Position numbers and translations under genes: made by a program. The notes beneath the pieces are model-generated. The model was given only the letters and a program-made list of their open reading frames with translations, did not search any database and was not told the origin of the DNA. From Forsythia viridissima (Eukaryota; Streptophyta; Magnoliopsida; Lamiales; Oleaceae), in assembly GCA_030279155.1 (NCBI GenBank), contig CM059037.1, positions 36,902,902-36,966,901 of the forward strand: a DNA stretch of 64,000 nucleotides. Direction: 5' to 3'. Positions 46,672-58,600 of the stretch are shown piece after piece. The first letter of the stretch is position 1; each line of letters begins with the position of its first letter.

Positions 46672-46695
46672 GGTTAGAGCGTCGTGCTGATAACG
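46672..46695 (-). promoter_or_regulatory. Primer-binding site matching the middle of tRNA-Ile
   Basis: Directly inside the 5' LTR. The plus strand here contains GAGCGTCGTGCTGATAACG, which corresponds to the D-arm-to-anticodon-arm part of eukaryotic tRNA-Ile(AAU) (GCTAATAACG in the gene), not to a tRNA 3' end. The only difference is G for A at wobble position 34, which is inosine in the mature tRNA. This fits priming by a 5' half tRNA, as known for Drosophila copia with initiator tRNA-Met. Confidence 0.65.
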
Positions 46696-46913
46696 TGTTA
46701 TGAAATTGGAGGAAGAAGACAGAGAGAATATAAGAGATACGAAAGAAATTGTGTATTTTCATTATGACTATGGACCTATATTTATAGGATTCCAAAGTAG
46801 GTTACAAAGAGATTTGGATACAATTAAACAAGGCTTATCTAAATATACTGATAAGACTAAGTATCCTGATAAGTCTAAATAGTCATCAATAATTATCTCA
46901 TAATTTTACAACA
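46696..46913 (-). repeat. 5' LTR of copia element 1
   Basis: 218 bases, no difference seen from the 3' LTR at 40205-40422. It carries the promoter of the element; a TATTTATA-like plus-strand word lies near 46780 but the minus-strand TATA is not certain. Confidence 0.9.
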
Positions 46914-46918
46914 TAAAA

Positions 46919-49299
46919 TATCAATTTTGACCTTAATTAATTAAAGTAATTCCTTTTATGTCACAGATTTATTAGTATTCTAATTATAATGCATCTCCAC
47001 AAATAATTTAAATTTAAATTTAATTAATTTTTATACAATATTAGAATGCATCTCCACAAATGCATTGTCTTGAAAAAATATTTGATGATATTACATATTG
47101 TTATAGAAGTAAAAATAAATTTTACAATACTACTCATGATAATAATAATACAAAATAATATTATTATAATCGATATCTATTTTAGTAATGTTATACAATC
47201 ACAGGAATAAATCACTTTTGTTACCAAACGCTTAAGTATTGATTTTGAAACATACAGCAATTATGAAACAAGAGTTTACCAAACACTTATCTGATTCTTT
47301 TTGCAGCACATCAAAAGCTGATTATTTTAAAAGCACAGCAATACCAAACAAAACCTTAAAGTCACTTCTAAAAGTGGTTTATCAATTCTAGTTTAAGAAA
47401 TTGAAATATACCGAACCTAATCATAATGTTTATAATTACATTCTTCCATCTAATTTTTAACGATTATTATTGTATTATATTGTTAATTTATTTTTTCTCA
47501 AATCAATTCCATAATTTTAGGAATATGTATTGGTTATCTCCTAAAATCAAGGGATTGAATTTTGACATTCCTCATCTTTAAGATTTAAATCAAATCATAA
47601 TCAAAATCACGAAATTTAATTGAGACTCTTCTTCCATGATGAAAATTCTTTAAACCTTAAATTTATGCTGTCTTTCAATGTAAAGATTACCTTAAAATTC
47701 TCCAAGCCCTAAAATACTTCACTTTTCATTGCCATTATTTTCTCTTTGGTCAGAAATTATATCATGGTACCTCGTAGAATTTGCCACGGATGGCCCTCCT
47801 AGATGCTTTGATCGGGTTGGGGTCGAGCAGTTGATTTTAATAATGGCCGTAGAGAAGCATAGTATATAGGGCAATAGCTTTCTTCTCACTGAAGAGGTGA
47901 TACAACTTATGGGATGTAAATTATAACAAAATGACCCCATATTCATCTCTCATCTAAATATATGTTTCATCAAAATGTGTAGTGCCTCTGCATCAGATGG
48001 TTACGATAGCTTGTATTACTGCATATTGTGTTATGTTGGCTTGATTTAATGCACACTTCCTTGTGAATTTGATACCAACTTAGTTGAGCTCTTCATAAAT
48101 TTTGAATTTTGAATTTTGAATTTTTAATTGAAAGTATAATTTGAGATTATGAAAATAAACAGTTTCTTTTATTATTTAAAAGGAAACATTCCATAAAAAA
48201 CATCTTTTTCGCCTTTTTTTTTTTTAACTCTTCATTTTACTTTTTCCAATAAACATTTATTGTTTGTTTCTCATCTTTTATTCAATGTATTTTTTACAAT
48301 CAAATGAGGTGCTAATAGTTAAAATATTCAAATATTATCTCATTTAATTTAAATAATCAAATAAGTGGACTATCGAAATTTACAATTCATTATTTAAATA
48401 TAATGTGAAGATTCCAACCAATTATCTGATTAGTTAAAATAAGGTGTGTTAAATCTTCATATTAAGCATTCACACTTCAAAATAAAAAACATCTTAACTT
48501 CAAAAAGTCTATTAAAAATTCTCTTAAAAACTAATTGTAAGGATCAATTATGTAAAATAAACATTTTAGTTTTAAAGAACCACTTTGAGATATTCCAATT
48601 TAACATCTTAGAGATGTTCTATCTTTTGTTTTTCAATCTAGGTTTGATATTACACTTTTCATTCATTGTACATCTCTTAACTCAATTAAAAATAAAATTA
48701 ATGGCTTACGATTTTATCATGGGCTTTGCCCGTCACAGTAATTTAAGAATTCTCTCTGGCTCTTGTAACTTTACTTTCCTACGATCATCAGTTTACTAAT
48801 AATCGAGTAAAACTCAAGAAACAAGACAATACAGAACAATGCCAATTTTGTTACATTTTCGGAAGGGTGGGACGACACTACAAAATGAGCGTGCACCAGA
48901 CTATTGATACAATTACACGATTTAAAATTATGTGTCGAAACTTTAAAAGCAAAGACCAAAGAGTTACAAGTTTCTGTGTGCAATTCTGGTGTTCATCAAT
49001 CCTGGTGTTCATCAATCATCAGGTGAAAGACTCCACACATAAACTTCAATTTAATTTCGATGCCTAATTTCAGCTCATGTAATTCATGTATACGCATTTC
49101 CACACATAAACTCATTCCCTAGCCTTCTCCCACCCTTCTCAAAAAGAAAGAAAAACAACATCTCCAAACAAAAACTATAATCAAATTTCCAAAAACCGAA
49201 ATGTATTACATAACAAGTTCTAGGATAGAATGATTAATGACATTTTAATAGCGTTCCAGTTATCCTATCCATGTTAGAGAGCTTACATCACCACCCTTG
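46919..49299. other. Intergenic region between copia element 1 and the 47-aa gene
   Basis: No gene is supported. A GC-richer stretch at about 47740-47950 has no recognisable product. The interval from about 49080 to 49299 probably includes the 3' UTR of the minus-strand small gene. Confidence 0.45.
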
Positions 49300-50182
49300 T
49301 TACTCTGTCATAATCGGCTTGTTTTCATTTGCCTTTGGCTTCTGTTCCCTGGGCTTCTGCTCTTCCGTTTTCCTGGAATTGCATTCAAGAGTACAGAGCA
49401 CAACGATAAAATACTCATATTTACTTTAAATTTGCAACAGCAAGTCATCACCAGATCGAATCTTGAAAGGCATAACCAAATATATTGCAGCAACATAAAT
49501 GGAATGGTACAAAACTTTGCATAAGCTGTTCCAAGACAATTATGTGAAGAAAGCACAAAAACACTTGTGATACAAAAAAAATTACGACTTTATTGAGCCT
49601 GATCTGTGCACGAGATTACAACTTCAAAGCAAGTCTTCAAATACGCTATAAGGACAAGTAGCCACTTAACAAATACAGAGGATAAGGAAATAAAAACAAC
49701 CAATTAAATCTTGAGAGCGCTGTGAATCAATATGTACTTTAGATTTATACCATTAAATCTTGTAATGAACGACAAAAATTACATGGACACGAATTTTTGG
49801 GTTACAAGTCCTTTGGGAAATCTCATGAGTCTAATTTCTCCACAACTACAGAGAAACTCAGTCTATTTCAAAAATTCCATGAAACTCGTCTAACAATTTA
49901 TACCAAATCAGAAAACGTCACACAAACTGCATTGTTGGTTGAAATTATCTCATAGCTCATGAAGGCTCATATCAAATATTCTAAAAAAAATAAACTAAAA
50001 AAGACAATGATATGGAAAAACTGTAAAAGGTAGATTGTTAAAGAGAAACGTAAATATAAAAATTATCGAGAAAATCTAGAAAGTTAGCAGAGATGATAAA
50101 ATGGTAAATACCTCTTGTCAGAAGAACCGCCTTTCTGGCTGAGGAAGGATCGGAAAAGTGGAGAATTAACGTCGTAAATCAT
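49300..50182 (-). CDS. Small conserved-looking protein of unknown function (2 exons, 47 aa)
   Basis: Exon 1 50182-50112 and exon 2 49372-49300, GT-AG intron of 739 bases splitting an Arg codon (AG/G). The product starts MIYDVNSPLFRSFLSQKG and, after GSSDKR, becomes a Lys/Glu/Pro-rich tail ending ENKPIMTE; no signal peptide or membrane helix. I believe closely similar tiny proteins occur across angiosperms, but I know no function. Support comes from the phase-correct junction, an ATG in a clean leader (AGAAAAATG), no upstream ATG in the 90 bases before it, AAACCCTA-type telo-box motifs in the leader, and a TATA-like stretch at about 50275-50297. Easily missed by ORF length filters. Confidence 0.75.
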
Positions 50183-50216
50183 TTTTCTCTATCAAATTCA
50201 CGGATCGAGCGTCGAT

Positions 50217-50245
50217 TAAAACCCTAGTTTTTTCGAACCCTAGTT
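50217..50245 (-). promoter_or_regulatory. Two telo-box (AACCCTA) motifs in the leader of the 47-aa gene
   Basis: The plus strand reads AAAACCCTAG and CGAACCCTAG about 10 bases apart, i.e. CTAGGGTT on the coding strand. Telo-boxes near the transcription start mark many plant genes expressed in growing tissue, notably ribosomal protein genes. Confidence 0.55.
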
Positions 50246-50274
50246 TGCTTGATTTTCGGTGGAGACTGTCTTGT

Positions 50275-50297
50275 ATATAATATGTATATATATTGGG
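50275..50297 (-). promoter_or_regulatory. TATA-like region of the 47-aa gene
   Basis: The minus strand carries TATATATACATATTATATAC about 95-115 bases upstream of the ATG. Which of the overlapping TATA words acts is not decidable. Confidence 0.45.
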
Positions 50298-51928
50298 CCA
50301 CGAGGTTGGAGCCCAGTAGATTCAATTGCGTGTAGGCCCAATTAATAAGATTTTTAAAATCGTACGGAAGTTCAGTTTTCTTCATATTTTGCTAAAGAGG
50401 GAATTGTTTTTGTTTTCGTACGTTTCGATTAGTCAATTCAATCAAACACTAAAAATCTAATTTTATAAACCTACCAAAAATAAAAATAAAAATTGTATTT
50501 CTTTACATGCTTTATTGATATTAACAGAAAGTGAACATTCGTCTATTAAAATACTACTTATACAAACTGTCGATCCAAAACAACAATGGACATTTAAGAA
50601 TACACAAAGCATAATTATTGTAACAAATTTCAGATCTCTTCTGCAGTGATCTACGTCTCGTTTCATTTAGAATATATTTGATAAAAAAATTTATAGATTA
50701 TAAGTAGTGAATTTTAGAAATATGTAAATAAAAAGTGAATAAAAGTTGTAGATGCTACGAAATCTGAGCAGATGAAATTTGTGGATCTTAAAAATATGTA
50801 AAAAAAAATTGGATAAAAATTTTAAATTCTACAAAATAATATTCTTAATTAATGATAGGATTGGAACAGAGGTTGGCCGGACATTATCTATAGAAGCTTT
50901 GGCATTAGCATTGGCAGGCGAGCTATCCAATCATATATTTTCGTCGGTGCTTTAATCTTGTATCTGCCACCCCCACCACCATTAATAATTGGTTTAATCC
51001 TTTGCTTTGTACCCTACATTATTTTCTCCGAATTTCCTATATTGTCCCTGTCTTTCCTTTCCTTTGACTTGTCAGTTGTCACTGTTATTTTCTCAGAAAC
51101 ACACTATCAAATTGCTGATTTACATATTTACCCTCACACTACACACGCTAATAGAATTTTATTAGATGCGCACTTACCCTTTATAATTATAATTTAAAGA
51201 AAACGTCCCTATCTCTGTTGACTAACACTAATTTTTTTACTAAATAAAATAAATTAACCAGATTTCAATTGAGGGATTCGTTGAAACCAAAAGATTAAAC
51301 TAAGCAACTTAAATATTACAAAATAAAGTTTAATTATTCCAAAATTGAAACATAACAAAATATTTAGTATTCGTGTAATATACGTATTAAACTTCGTCAT
51401 TTTCATTCTTAAAATATTTTTCTAAAATGAATGCTTTTTGTTGATCAAAATGAATTCTTATTTTAATTAAATAATTATGGATGATTTGATAATTTCAATT
51501 CAAATCGATACATTCAATATATTTTCTACGTTCATAGGAGTGCGTCTATGTTCCAAGCCTTGCCTTATATGATAATTGTGGCCATGGCCCAAAATAGCCT
51601 TAAGCACTTGTACAATACTCAAGTGGACTTAAAAATAAATTACTTCTAGATATATAATCAAACTTATGCCAGTAGAAATTTTATGTCATGTACATAAAAT
51701 GATATAAAAAGAAGTGCATGCATCGCACGTGCACGAGATCAAGAACAACTTGGGTCTTGGGGCAATGGAGTAGGTAAGTTTAGCACGCTTTTGGTTTGCT
51801 TCATTTTAAAGTATGACCCTGGTAATTATTTGTTAGCCTACATCAAATAATTAAAATGGAATATAATAACAAAAAAAAAAATCAGTGTTATAATGAACTG
51901 TTGCAGTTCATTTAAATATTCGTATGAA

Positions 51929-52062
51929 CAGTGTTCTAAAAAGTGTAAAGTATTGTTAGACGTAAAGATTGAATTTTAAGTTTTTTGAACTTAGATAAAG
52001 TTTGTAGCGTAGCTAAACGTGAAAATCGCACTTCACGCTTATACGAATTTTTTAGAACAATG
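51929..52062. mobile_element. hAT MITE related to the 31183 element
   Basis: Ends CAGTGTTCTAAAAAG and TTTTTTAGAACAATG match the termini of the 875-bp element. The interior is palindromic (GTGTAAAGT.TTGTTAGACGT against CGCTTATACG). Flanking 8-mers CGTATGAA and AGTACAAA match at only 5 of 8 positions, so it is old. Confidence 0.6.
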
Positions 52063-52780
52063 AGTACAAATGACTTAGCATAATATTTTCTCATAGTAAC
52101 CGTTCTTAACTTCTTATTTAGAATGGTTTTAACTAAAAAGATGTATTGGAATTAATAATGTGTATATAAATATGTAATAAATAAATTTACCTACAATAAT
52201 GAGCGCTGAATGGATCATGACACACCTACCCAAATAGCTCATAAATAAGATTTTTCTTCCAATATAGGGTAAATTTCATCTACAGCCATTGGGCTTTCAG
52301 TGAAATCTTAATTAGGTCACTAAAATTTAATTTGTTTCAATTGGATCGTTAAATTTCAATTTAGTTTCAATTGAATCACCGAACTTCATTTTTTGTTTCA
52401 ATTTTCATCATTCTATCACATGTCGTCTCCTAAATTGATGAAATTGATCATTTCGTAACAGATCTTCCCCCTAATTGTTGCGTGATGTGTCAACTTGCCA
52501 CTATACCACGTTATAAAAGTGTCGAAATAGAAAAATACTCATTTTAATATTTTAATCTAAAGACATAAATATAACTTTCATTTCATTATTTTCATTTATT
52601 GGATGTCACGTAGCGATTACATAAAAAATTAGTTACATTGTGGCTACCAAATAAGCAGTTTCTGCCATTTTGGAAATATAGGTGATGGAATGTGACATAG
52701 TTGTGAAATTTGAAACAAAAATGAAGTCCATGACCCAATTCGAGACAAATTAAAATTTAATGATCCAATTGAGATTTATG

Positions 52781-53942
52781 GGGTTAGTTTTAGCAACAGT
52801 CACAACAGTTTGCTAAAATTTTTAAAATAGTCATTGAAGTAATTTTCTTATAAGAATAGAATCACTCTCTAATAATTACACTAAGAATTTGCCTAAGAGT
52901 TTTTTTTCCTCGATTTTGACCGATTTTTTGTGGTACCACTTATGAGAAGTTGGAAAAATCGATGTTTGTTAGTTTTTTGGAGCATTGATTTTGGGTGATT
53001 TAAAAACCATCCAAAATCGGTGTAGTGTAATTTTGGGTGTATTTTTAAACCTCCTGAATAAGTGGTTTTTGGCTATTTTTCAAATTATCTTTCAATTTTA
53101 ATCTATTTAAAATAATTATTTCTAAATCTACCATAAACCTGAAATATAAACTTCATTCTTCTTCTTTTTTCCAAACGCACGTTTTGCCTCTTCTCTCAAA
53201 ATAATTTTTTTTATGTGCTATTGAATTATTTTTAAACTTTTTTTGTAGTCGAATATATATAAACATTTAAATTTTTAAATACTTCATATTGTTTACACAT
53301 ACATATCTTTTTTTTAATATATAGTTATATATGTAATTTTATTCGTTTAAAAACTTTCAGAATCGCTGAATAATAAACTCACAAGCATATGTTTGACTAT
53401 TCACTATTAAAGCCAACCAAAATCAGATCCCTAAAAAAGATCCAAAATCGGACCCTCAAACAGGCCAAAGCTCCAGTACTTTAAAAAGTTCACATAATTG
53501 GTACTCAAAAACTCCAAAGCAAGCCCTAACTGTCACTCAGTTGGAGACATTAACTTAAAATCCTGGGCACTATTAAATTTCAATGTGGACACAAACGATT
53601 TTAAGTAGTATGTCACTTCAAACAAAATTGAATTAATTACAACTAAAAAGGTAATTGTCAAACATGTTTTTTCCATATTCGTTTGATTTTAATAAGCAAT
53701 CAATTAGTGAAACTTCGCATTTTTTGGTGATTTTTGAAGGTGGGGCGTTTTTGTCTCACATGACGTACTAATTAATTCTATTTTGTGTCCACATTTGAAT
53801 TTAACAGTGACATATAGAATCTGAGGTTAACGTTTTCAATCAAGTGATAATTGTAACTATTAAAAACGTGATTGACATAATTACTTGAATAGACCTTTTA
53901 AATTTTTTAACAAAATTCAGTAATCGTTACTGAAACTAACCC
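52781..53942. mobile_element. MULE-like element with long inverted ends
   Basis: GGGTTAGTTTTAGCAACAGT at the left is mirrored at the right end (TAATCGTTACTGAAACTAACCC); the mirror continues for about 100 bases, and again further in (TAACTGTCACT and AATGTGGACACAAA against their complements). Flanking 9-mers AGATTTATG and AAATTTAGG agree at 7 of 9. The left part is interrupted by about 600 bases of unrelated sequence. No transposase seen. Confidence 0.5.
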
Positions 53943-54517
53943 AAATTTAGGTCCCGTGGAAACTCAAACCAAATGAGAAAAAAAAAATAGAGAGAGAAAA
54001 ATATACTCTTTCATTTTGGGAAGAAGCCCATGGCTATGTGGCCTGTAATTTCTTCTAAAGGATTGTAATTTTTATAAATTGTCTATAAAATATAATTAAT
54101 GATGCAAAAGGTGTAAGAAAAATATAGGGAATATGATAATATGAATAAGAATATGAACTCCAAGGCACGTAAATGTTATCTTTCAAAAAATATGTTTTTC
54201 CTATCCAACAAAGTCAGAGTAGGGTTCTAATGAAAATTCTTTTCAGGATACAATGAAAGTTTTTTATTTAAACTGTGACGGTTTGATCAAACCAAGAAAA
54301 CACTCTAATAAAACTGATAATGCCAAAGAAACGAAAAAGGAAGAATGAAAATTATTTTATATTATTTCTGCAAACGGCAACAAACTCAATAAATAAGGAA
54401 AACGTGTCCATTTGAATGAATGTGTGTGTCTGTTGGATAGAAGCTATTGATTTTCAACAGATACAACTCTTCAATACACACATATTTAAATATATGGAAA
54501 TCAAAATTTTCTTTCAG

Positions 54518-54580
54518 AGGTGTTTCTCCCGAGGGGCGCTCCACGACCTGACTGAGCAGGTCGATCTCCGTTTCGAAGCG
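54518..54580 (+). other. Orphan exon-like GC-rich island (63 bp)
   Basis: A strongly GC-rich (about 60%) 63-base segment in AT-rich DNA, bounded by TTTTCTTTCAG on the left and GTAAACC on the right. It is open for exactly 21 codons (RCFSRGALHDLTEQVDLRFE and Ala) and contains the inverted repeat CGACCTG/CAGGTCG. No neighbouring exon is recognisable, so it may be a captured exon or chance. Confidence 0.3.
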
Positions 54581-55004
54581 GTAAACCATTTGCATAACAA
54601 CAATAAATAAATTATCAAAAATATCTAACAAAAGGTTCAAGTATTTTAAGATTGTCAAATACTATTTTTATTTTCACATTTTATAAGATCTACAATTTTT
54701 ATTTATTTTTTATCCACATATTTCGTAGAACCTATTATTTATAATCCGAAAAAAATTTAACAAAACAAGCATTAAAAAGGATAATCGATTTATATGAATT
54801 TTAAATTATAAAAACATTCATCGTACTTTTCTTTTATGATAAAAAATAGGTTAAAAATGTAGCAATATTTGATTTGTGAACTGGATTTGCTTCGATAAAT
54901 TTGTGCAAAATAAGTAGTTATTATGCAGATGAAAGCTATACTAGTATATCGCTTTTCTTTACGGTGGAATCCGACCGTAGAGAATTTTAATGGTAAGAGG
55001 AGTT

Positions 55005-55005
<1 letters not shown>

Positions 55006-55031
<26 letters not shown>
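55006..55031 (+). repeat. (GA)n microsatellite
   Basis: About 12 GA units, followed by further GAGAGAGAG at about 55088. Confidence 0.9.
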
Positions 55032-55037
<6 letters not shown>

Positions 55038-55213
55038 TTTAGGGGGGTTGATTTTGATGAATATGGAGAAGAATATGGAGAAATTGAGAGAGAGAGATAT
55101 GAGTTTTGGTTTGAGAGGATGAAGACGTAATGACGAACAAAGAAGTACTTTTTTTGTGCTTGTAGCGGAGTAAACTTCCCTACGGTCGTGATTATGAATA
55201 AATAATTGGGTTT

Positions 55214-55430
55214 TGTTATGAAACTAGATAAATTAAGCAGAAGAATAAAAAAGATGTGAAATTGAATTGTCTATTTTATTATAACTATGGACCTATATTT
55301 GTAGGATTCAAAAGTAGGTTACAAAGAGATTTTGATACAATCAAACAAGACTTATCTAAATATACTGATAAGACTAAGTATCCTGATAATTCTAAATAGT
55401 CATCATTAATTATCCCATAATTTTATAACA
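55214..55430 (-). repeat. 3' LTR of copia element 2
   Basis: Clearly alignable with the LTRs of element 1 (shared ACTATGGACCTATATTT and AGACTAAGTATCCTGATAA). Confidence 0.9.
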
Positions 55431-55659
55431 CTCTCCCTTTAATGACTATTTCTACAATAACTGTCTCACTGAAAACTTTGTTTGATAAAAATTCAATGGG
55501 AGAAAATATCAAACGAAAAGAAAAAAGAGTACAGTAATTGTTAAAGTTTTGGAGTATTAAGAAAATGCTGCCTCATTAAAACCTTGCCAGAAAAATCCAG
55601 TGGGACAAAACCTGGACTAATGAAAAAGAGTACAGCTACTCTCCTAATATTAATCATTG

Positions 55660-58600
55660 AAGATCTTTGAGTCGACGCATCCCAATCTCGTGCACCAATT
55701 TCTTGAATGTGGATGTTGGCAATGCTTTTGTGAATAAGGCAGCCAAATTGTCACTTGAGCGAATTTATTGAACATCGATGTCACCATTCTTCTGAAGCTC
55801 GTGTGTATAGAATAATTTTGGAGAAATATGTTTTGCCCTATCCCCTTTGATGTAGCTTCTTTTGAGTTGTGCAATACAAGCTGCATTGTCTTTATACAAT
55901 ATTGTTGGACTATCATTTGTTGAAGGTAATCCGCATGATGCTTGGATATGATGTGTCATGTTTCTCAACCATGCACATTCTCGACTTGTTTCGTGCATTG
56001 CAATAATTTCAGAATGATTTGAAGATGTTGCTGTCAATATTTGCTTCACAGATCTCCATGATATAGTTGTTCCTCCACGTGTAAACACATATCCTGTTTG
56101 TGATTTAGTTTTATGTGGATCGAAGAGATAACTCGCATCTGCATATCCCACTAAAGACGATCCTAATTTTCGTGAATAAAATAATCACATGTCAACAGTA
56201 CCTTTTAGGTAACGAAGAATGTGTTTAACACTATTCCAATGTCTTTGAGTGGGTGCATAGCTATATCTTGCAAGGAGATTTACAGAAAAAGCTATGTCCG
56301 GTCAAGTGCAATTTGCAAGATACATTAATGCACCAATTGCACTTAAGTATTGTATTTCATGTCCAAGAATTATTTCTCCATCTTCAAGTGGGCGAAATGA
56401 ATCTTTTTTCACTTCAATTGATCGAACGACCATAGGCGATGTCAATGGATGTGCTTTATCCATATAAAAAAGCTTTAAGACTTTTTTCTGTATAAGAGGA
56501 TTGATGAAGAAATAATCATTCTGGGAAATATTCAATTTGTAATCCAAGACAGAATTTGGTTTTTTTCAAATCTTTCATCTCAAATTCATTTTTAAATAAT
56601 CTGCAATTTTGTTGAGCTCTTCAGGAGTTCCTATAAGGTTTAAATCATCAACATAAACTGCTACAATTACAAATTCAATATATGTTTTCTTTATGAAAAC
56701 ACAAGGACATACATCGTCGTTTTTACAACATTCTTTCAACAAATATTCGCTAAGGCGATTATACCACATTCGTCCGGATTGTTTTAATCCATACAATGAT
56801 CTTTGCAATTTAATTGAAAATATTATTCTGAGGAATGAATCATTTGCTTCTAGCACTTTAAATCCTTAAGAGATTTTCATGTGTATGTCACTATCAAGTG
56901 AACTATATAGATATGCAGTTAGTACATCCATAAGGCGCATATCGAGCATTTGTGACATATTAACTTATTAAAAATCTAAATGTGATGGTGTCCATTACAA
57001 GATAACATGTTTCCTCATAATCAATCCCAGGTCTTTATGAGAAGCTTTGGGCTACGAGTCGGGCTTTGTATCTTGTAATTCCATTGTTTTCATTCATTTT
57101 TCTTACAAAGACCCATTTGTATCCTACAAAGATTATATTTTTAGAAGTTCGAACTACAAGTCCAAACACTTTTCGTTTTTCTAAGGAATTCAACTCCGCC
57201 TGTATGGCTTCTTTCCATTTTGGCCAATCATTTCTATTTTGACAATCTTTAATAGATTGTGGTTCAGGATCCTCATTTTGTATGATATCTAGTGCCACGT
57301 TAAAGGCGAAGATATTGTCCACGACAATATTATTTCGTTCCCATAATTTATGAGATAATAAATAATTTATTAAAATCTTATTGTTTTCGGACACTTGTGG
57401 TTCTTCAGGAATCACATTATCAGTGTTTGATTGATCAATCGTTTCTGCCATTGTTTCATTAAAAGTTTTTAGTTGGGTTTTCTCTTGTACATTTTTCTTT
57501 CGAGGTACATAATCTTTGGCACCAACTGGTCGACCACGCTTTTGGCGTATTTGATATTTATTTGCTATGGTATATTGTCCTACAAGAACATCAATTTTTG
57601 CAGGAGTATTTTCTGCTGGAACATATGACTTTGTCACTTTCATTGTATCAACGAATACATCAGGTAATTGGCTTGCAACTATTTACAAGTGAATAGTTTT
57701 CTCAACTTCTTGCTCACATTGATTACTGCGGGGATCAAAATGAGATAGAGTGTTTTCATTCCAAAAAATTTTATCTTGTTTTTCACGATGCAGTTTTTCC
57801 CCTCCCAAAGTTGGAAAATTCATTTCATCAAAATGACAATCTGCAAAACGTGTAGTAAATAAATCACCCGTTAAAGGTTCAAGATACCTAATAATGGATG
57901 GTGAGTCAAACCCAACATAAATTCCAAGTCTTCGTTGGGGACCCATATTTGTACGTTGTGGAGGTGAAATTCAGACTTGAACAGCACAACCAAAAACTCG
58001 TAGATGAGAAATATTAGGTTCGTGATCAAATGCAAGTTGTAAATGTGAGTATTCATGATAAGCAGTTGGTCTTATATGAAATAATAATGCAGCATGTAAT
58101 ATAGCATGACCCCAAATAGATGTTGAGAGTTTTGTTTTCATAAGCAAAGGCTTAGTAATCAATTGAAGACGTTTGATAAACGACTCTGCTAAACCATTTT
58201 GTGTATGGACATGAGCAACTGAAAGTTCAATGACAATCCCGATTGACATACAATAATCATTGAATGCTCGTGATCTAAATTCACCAGCATTATCAAGACG
58301 GATTGTCTTGATTGAGTAGTCGGGGAATTGAGCTCGTAGTTTTATAATTTGAACAAGTAGTCTAGCAAAAGCTAAAGCTACATTTCTAGTAGAAAGTAAG
58401 CAGACATGTGACCATTTAGTAGAAGAATCAATTAATACCATAAAATAACTAAATGGTCCATATGGTGGGTGTATCGGCCCACATATATTTCCATGAATTC
58501 TTTCTAAGAAAATTGGAGATTCAACACGAACCTTCGTAATATAAGGTCTAATGACTAACTTGCCTTGTGAACAAGCAGCACATGGATAATCATTAGGTAA

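Larger units (their letters stand above)
40205..46913 (-). mobile_element. Ty1/copia LTR retrotransposon, nearly intact (6709 bp)
   Basis: The 218-base LTRs at 40205-40422 and 46696-46913 look identical by eye, with TG...CA ends and an exact 5-bp target duplication TAAAA on both sides (40200-40204, 46914-46918). This implies recent insertion. In minus-strand order: 5' LTR, primer-binding site matching an internal part of tRNA-Ile (46672-46695), a 1.35-kb leader with a stem-loop array, gag (45339-44308), pol (44129-40647; protease, integrase, RT, RNase H), polypurine tract, 3' LTR. Each reading frame has one in-frame TGA. The short LTR and the LADSATTHTIL protease motif suggest the Ale/Retrofit-type branch (inference). 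Confidence 0.93.
50300..55213. other. Repeat-rich intergenic region
   Basis: No gene is supported. Contents: a family-like MITE remnant (about 50670-50840), a 134-bp hAT MITE, inverted arms at about 52265-52430 and 52685-52790, a 1.16-kb MULE-like element, a 63-bp GC-rich exon-like island (54518-54580) and a GA microsatellite. Confidence 0.5.

Noticed and set aside
46672..46695. Possible tRNA gene (the sequence resembles tRNA-Ile)
   Set aside because: Only the D-arm to anticodon part is present, at the exact LTR boundary in both copia copies; it is a primer-binding site, not a gene.
52265..52790. Possible separate foldback element with arms at 52265-52430 and 52685-52790
   Set aside because: The arms are clear (ATTTAATTTGTTTCAATTGG against its complement), but the outer ends run into the neighbouring MULE-like element and no target duplication is visible, so its limits are not supportable.
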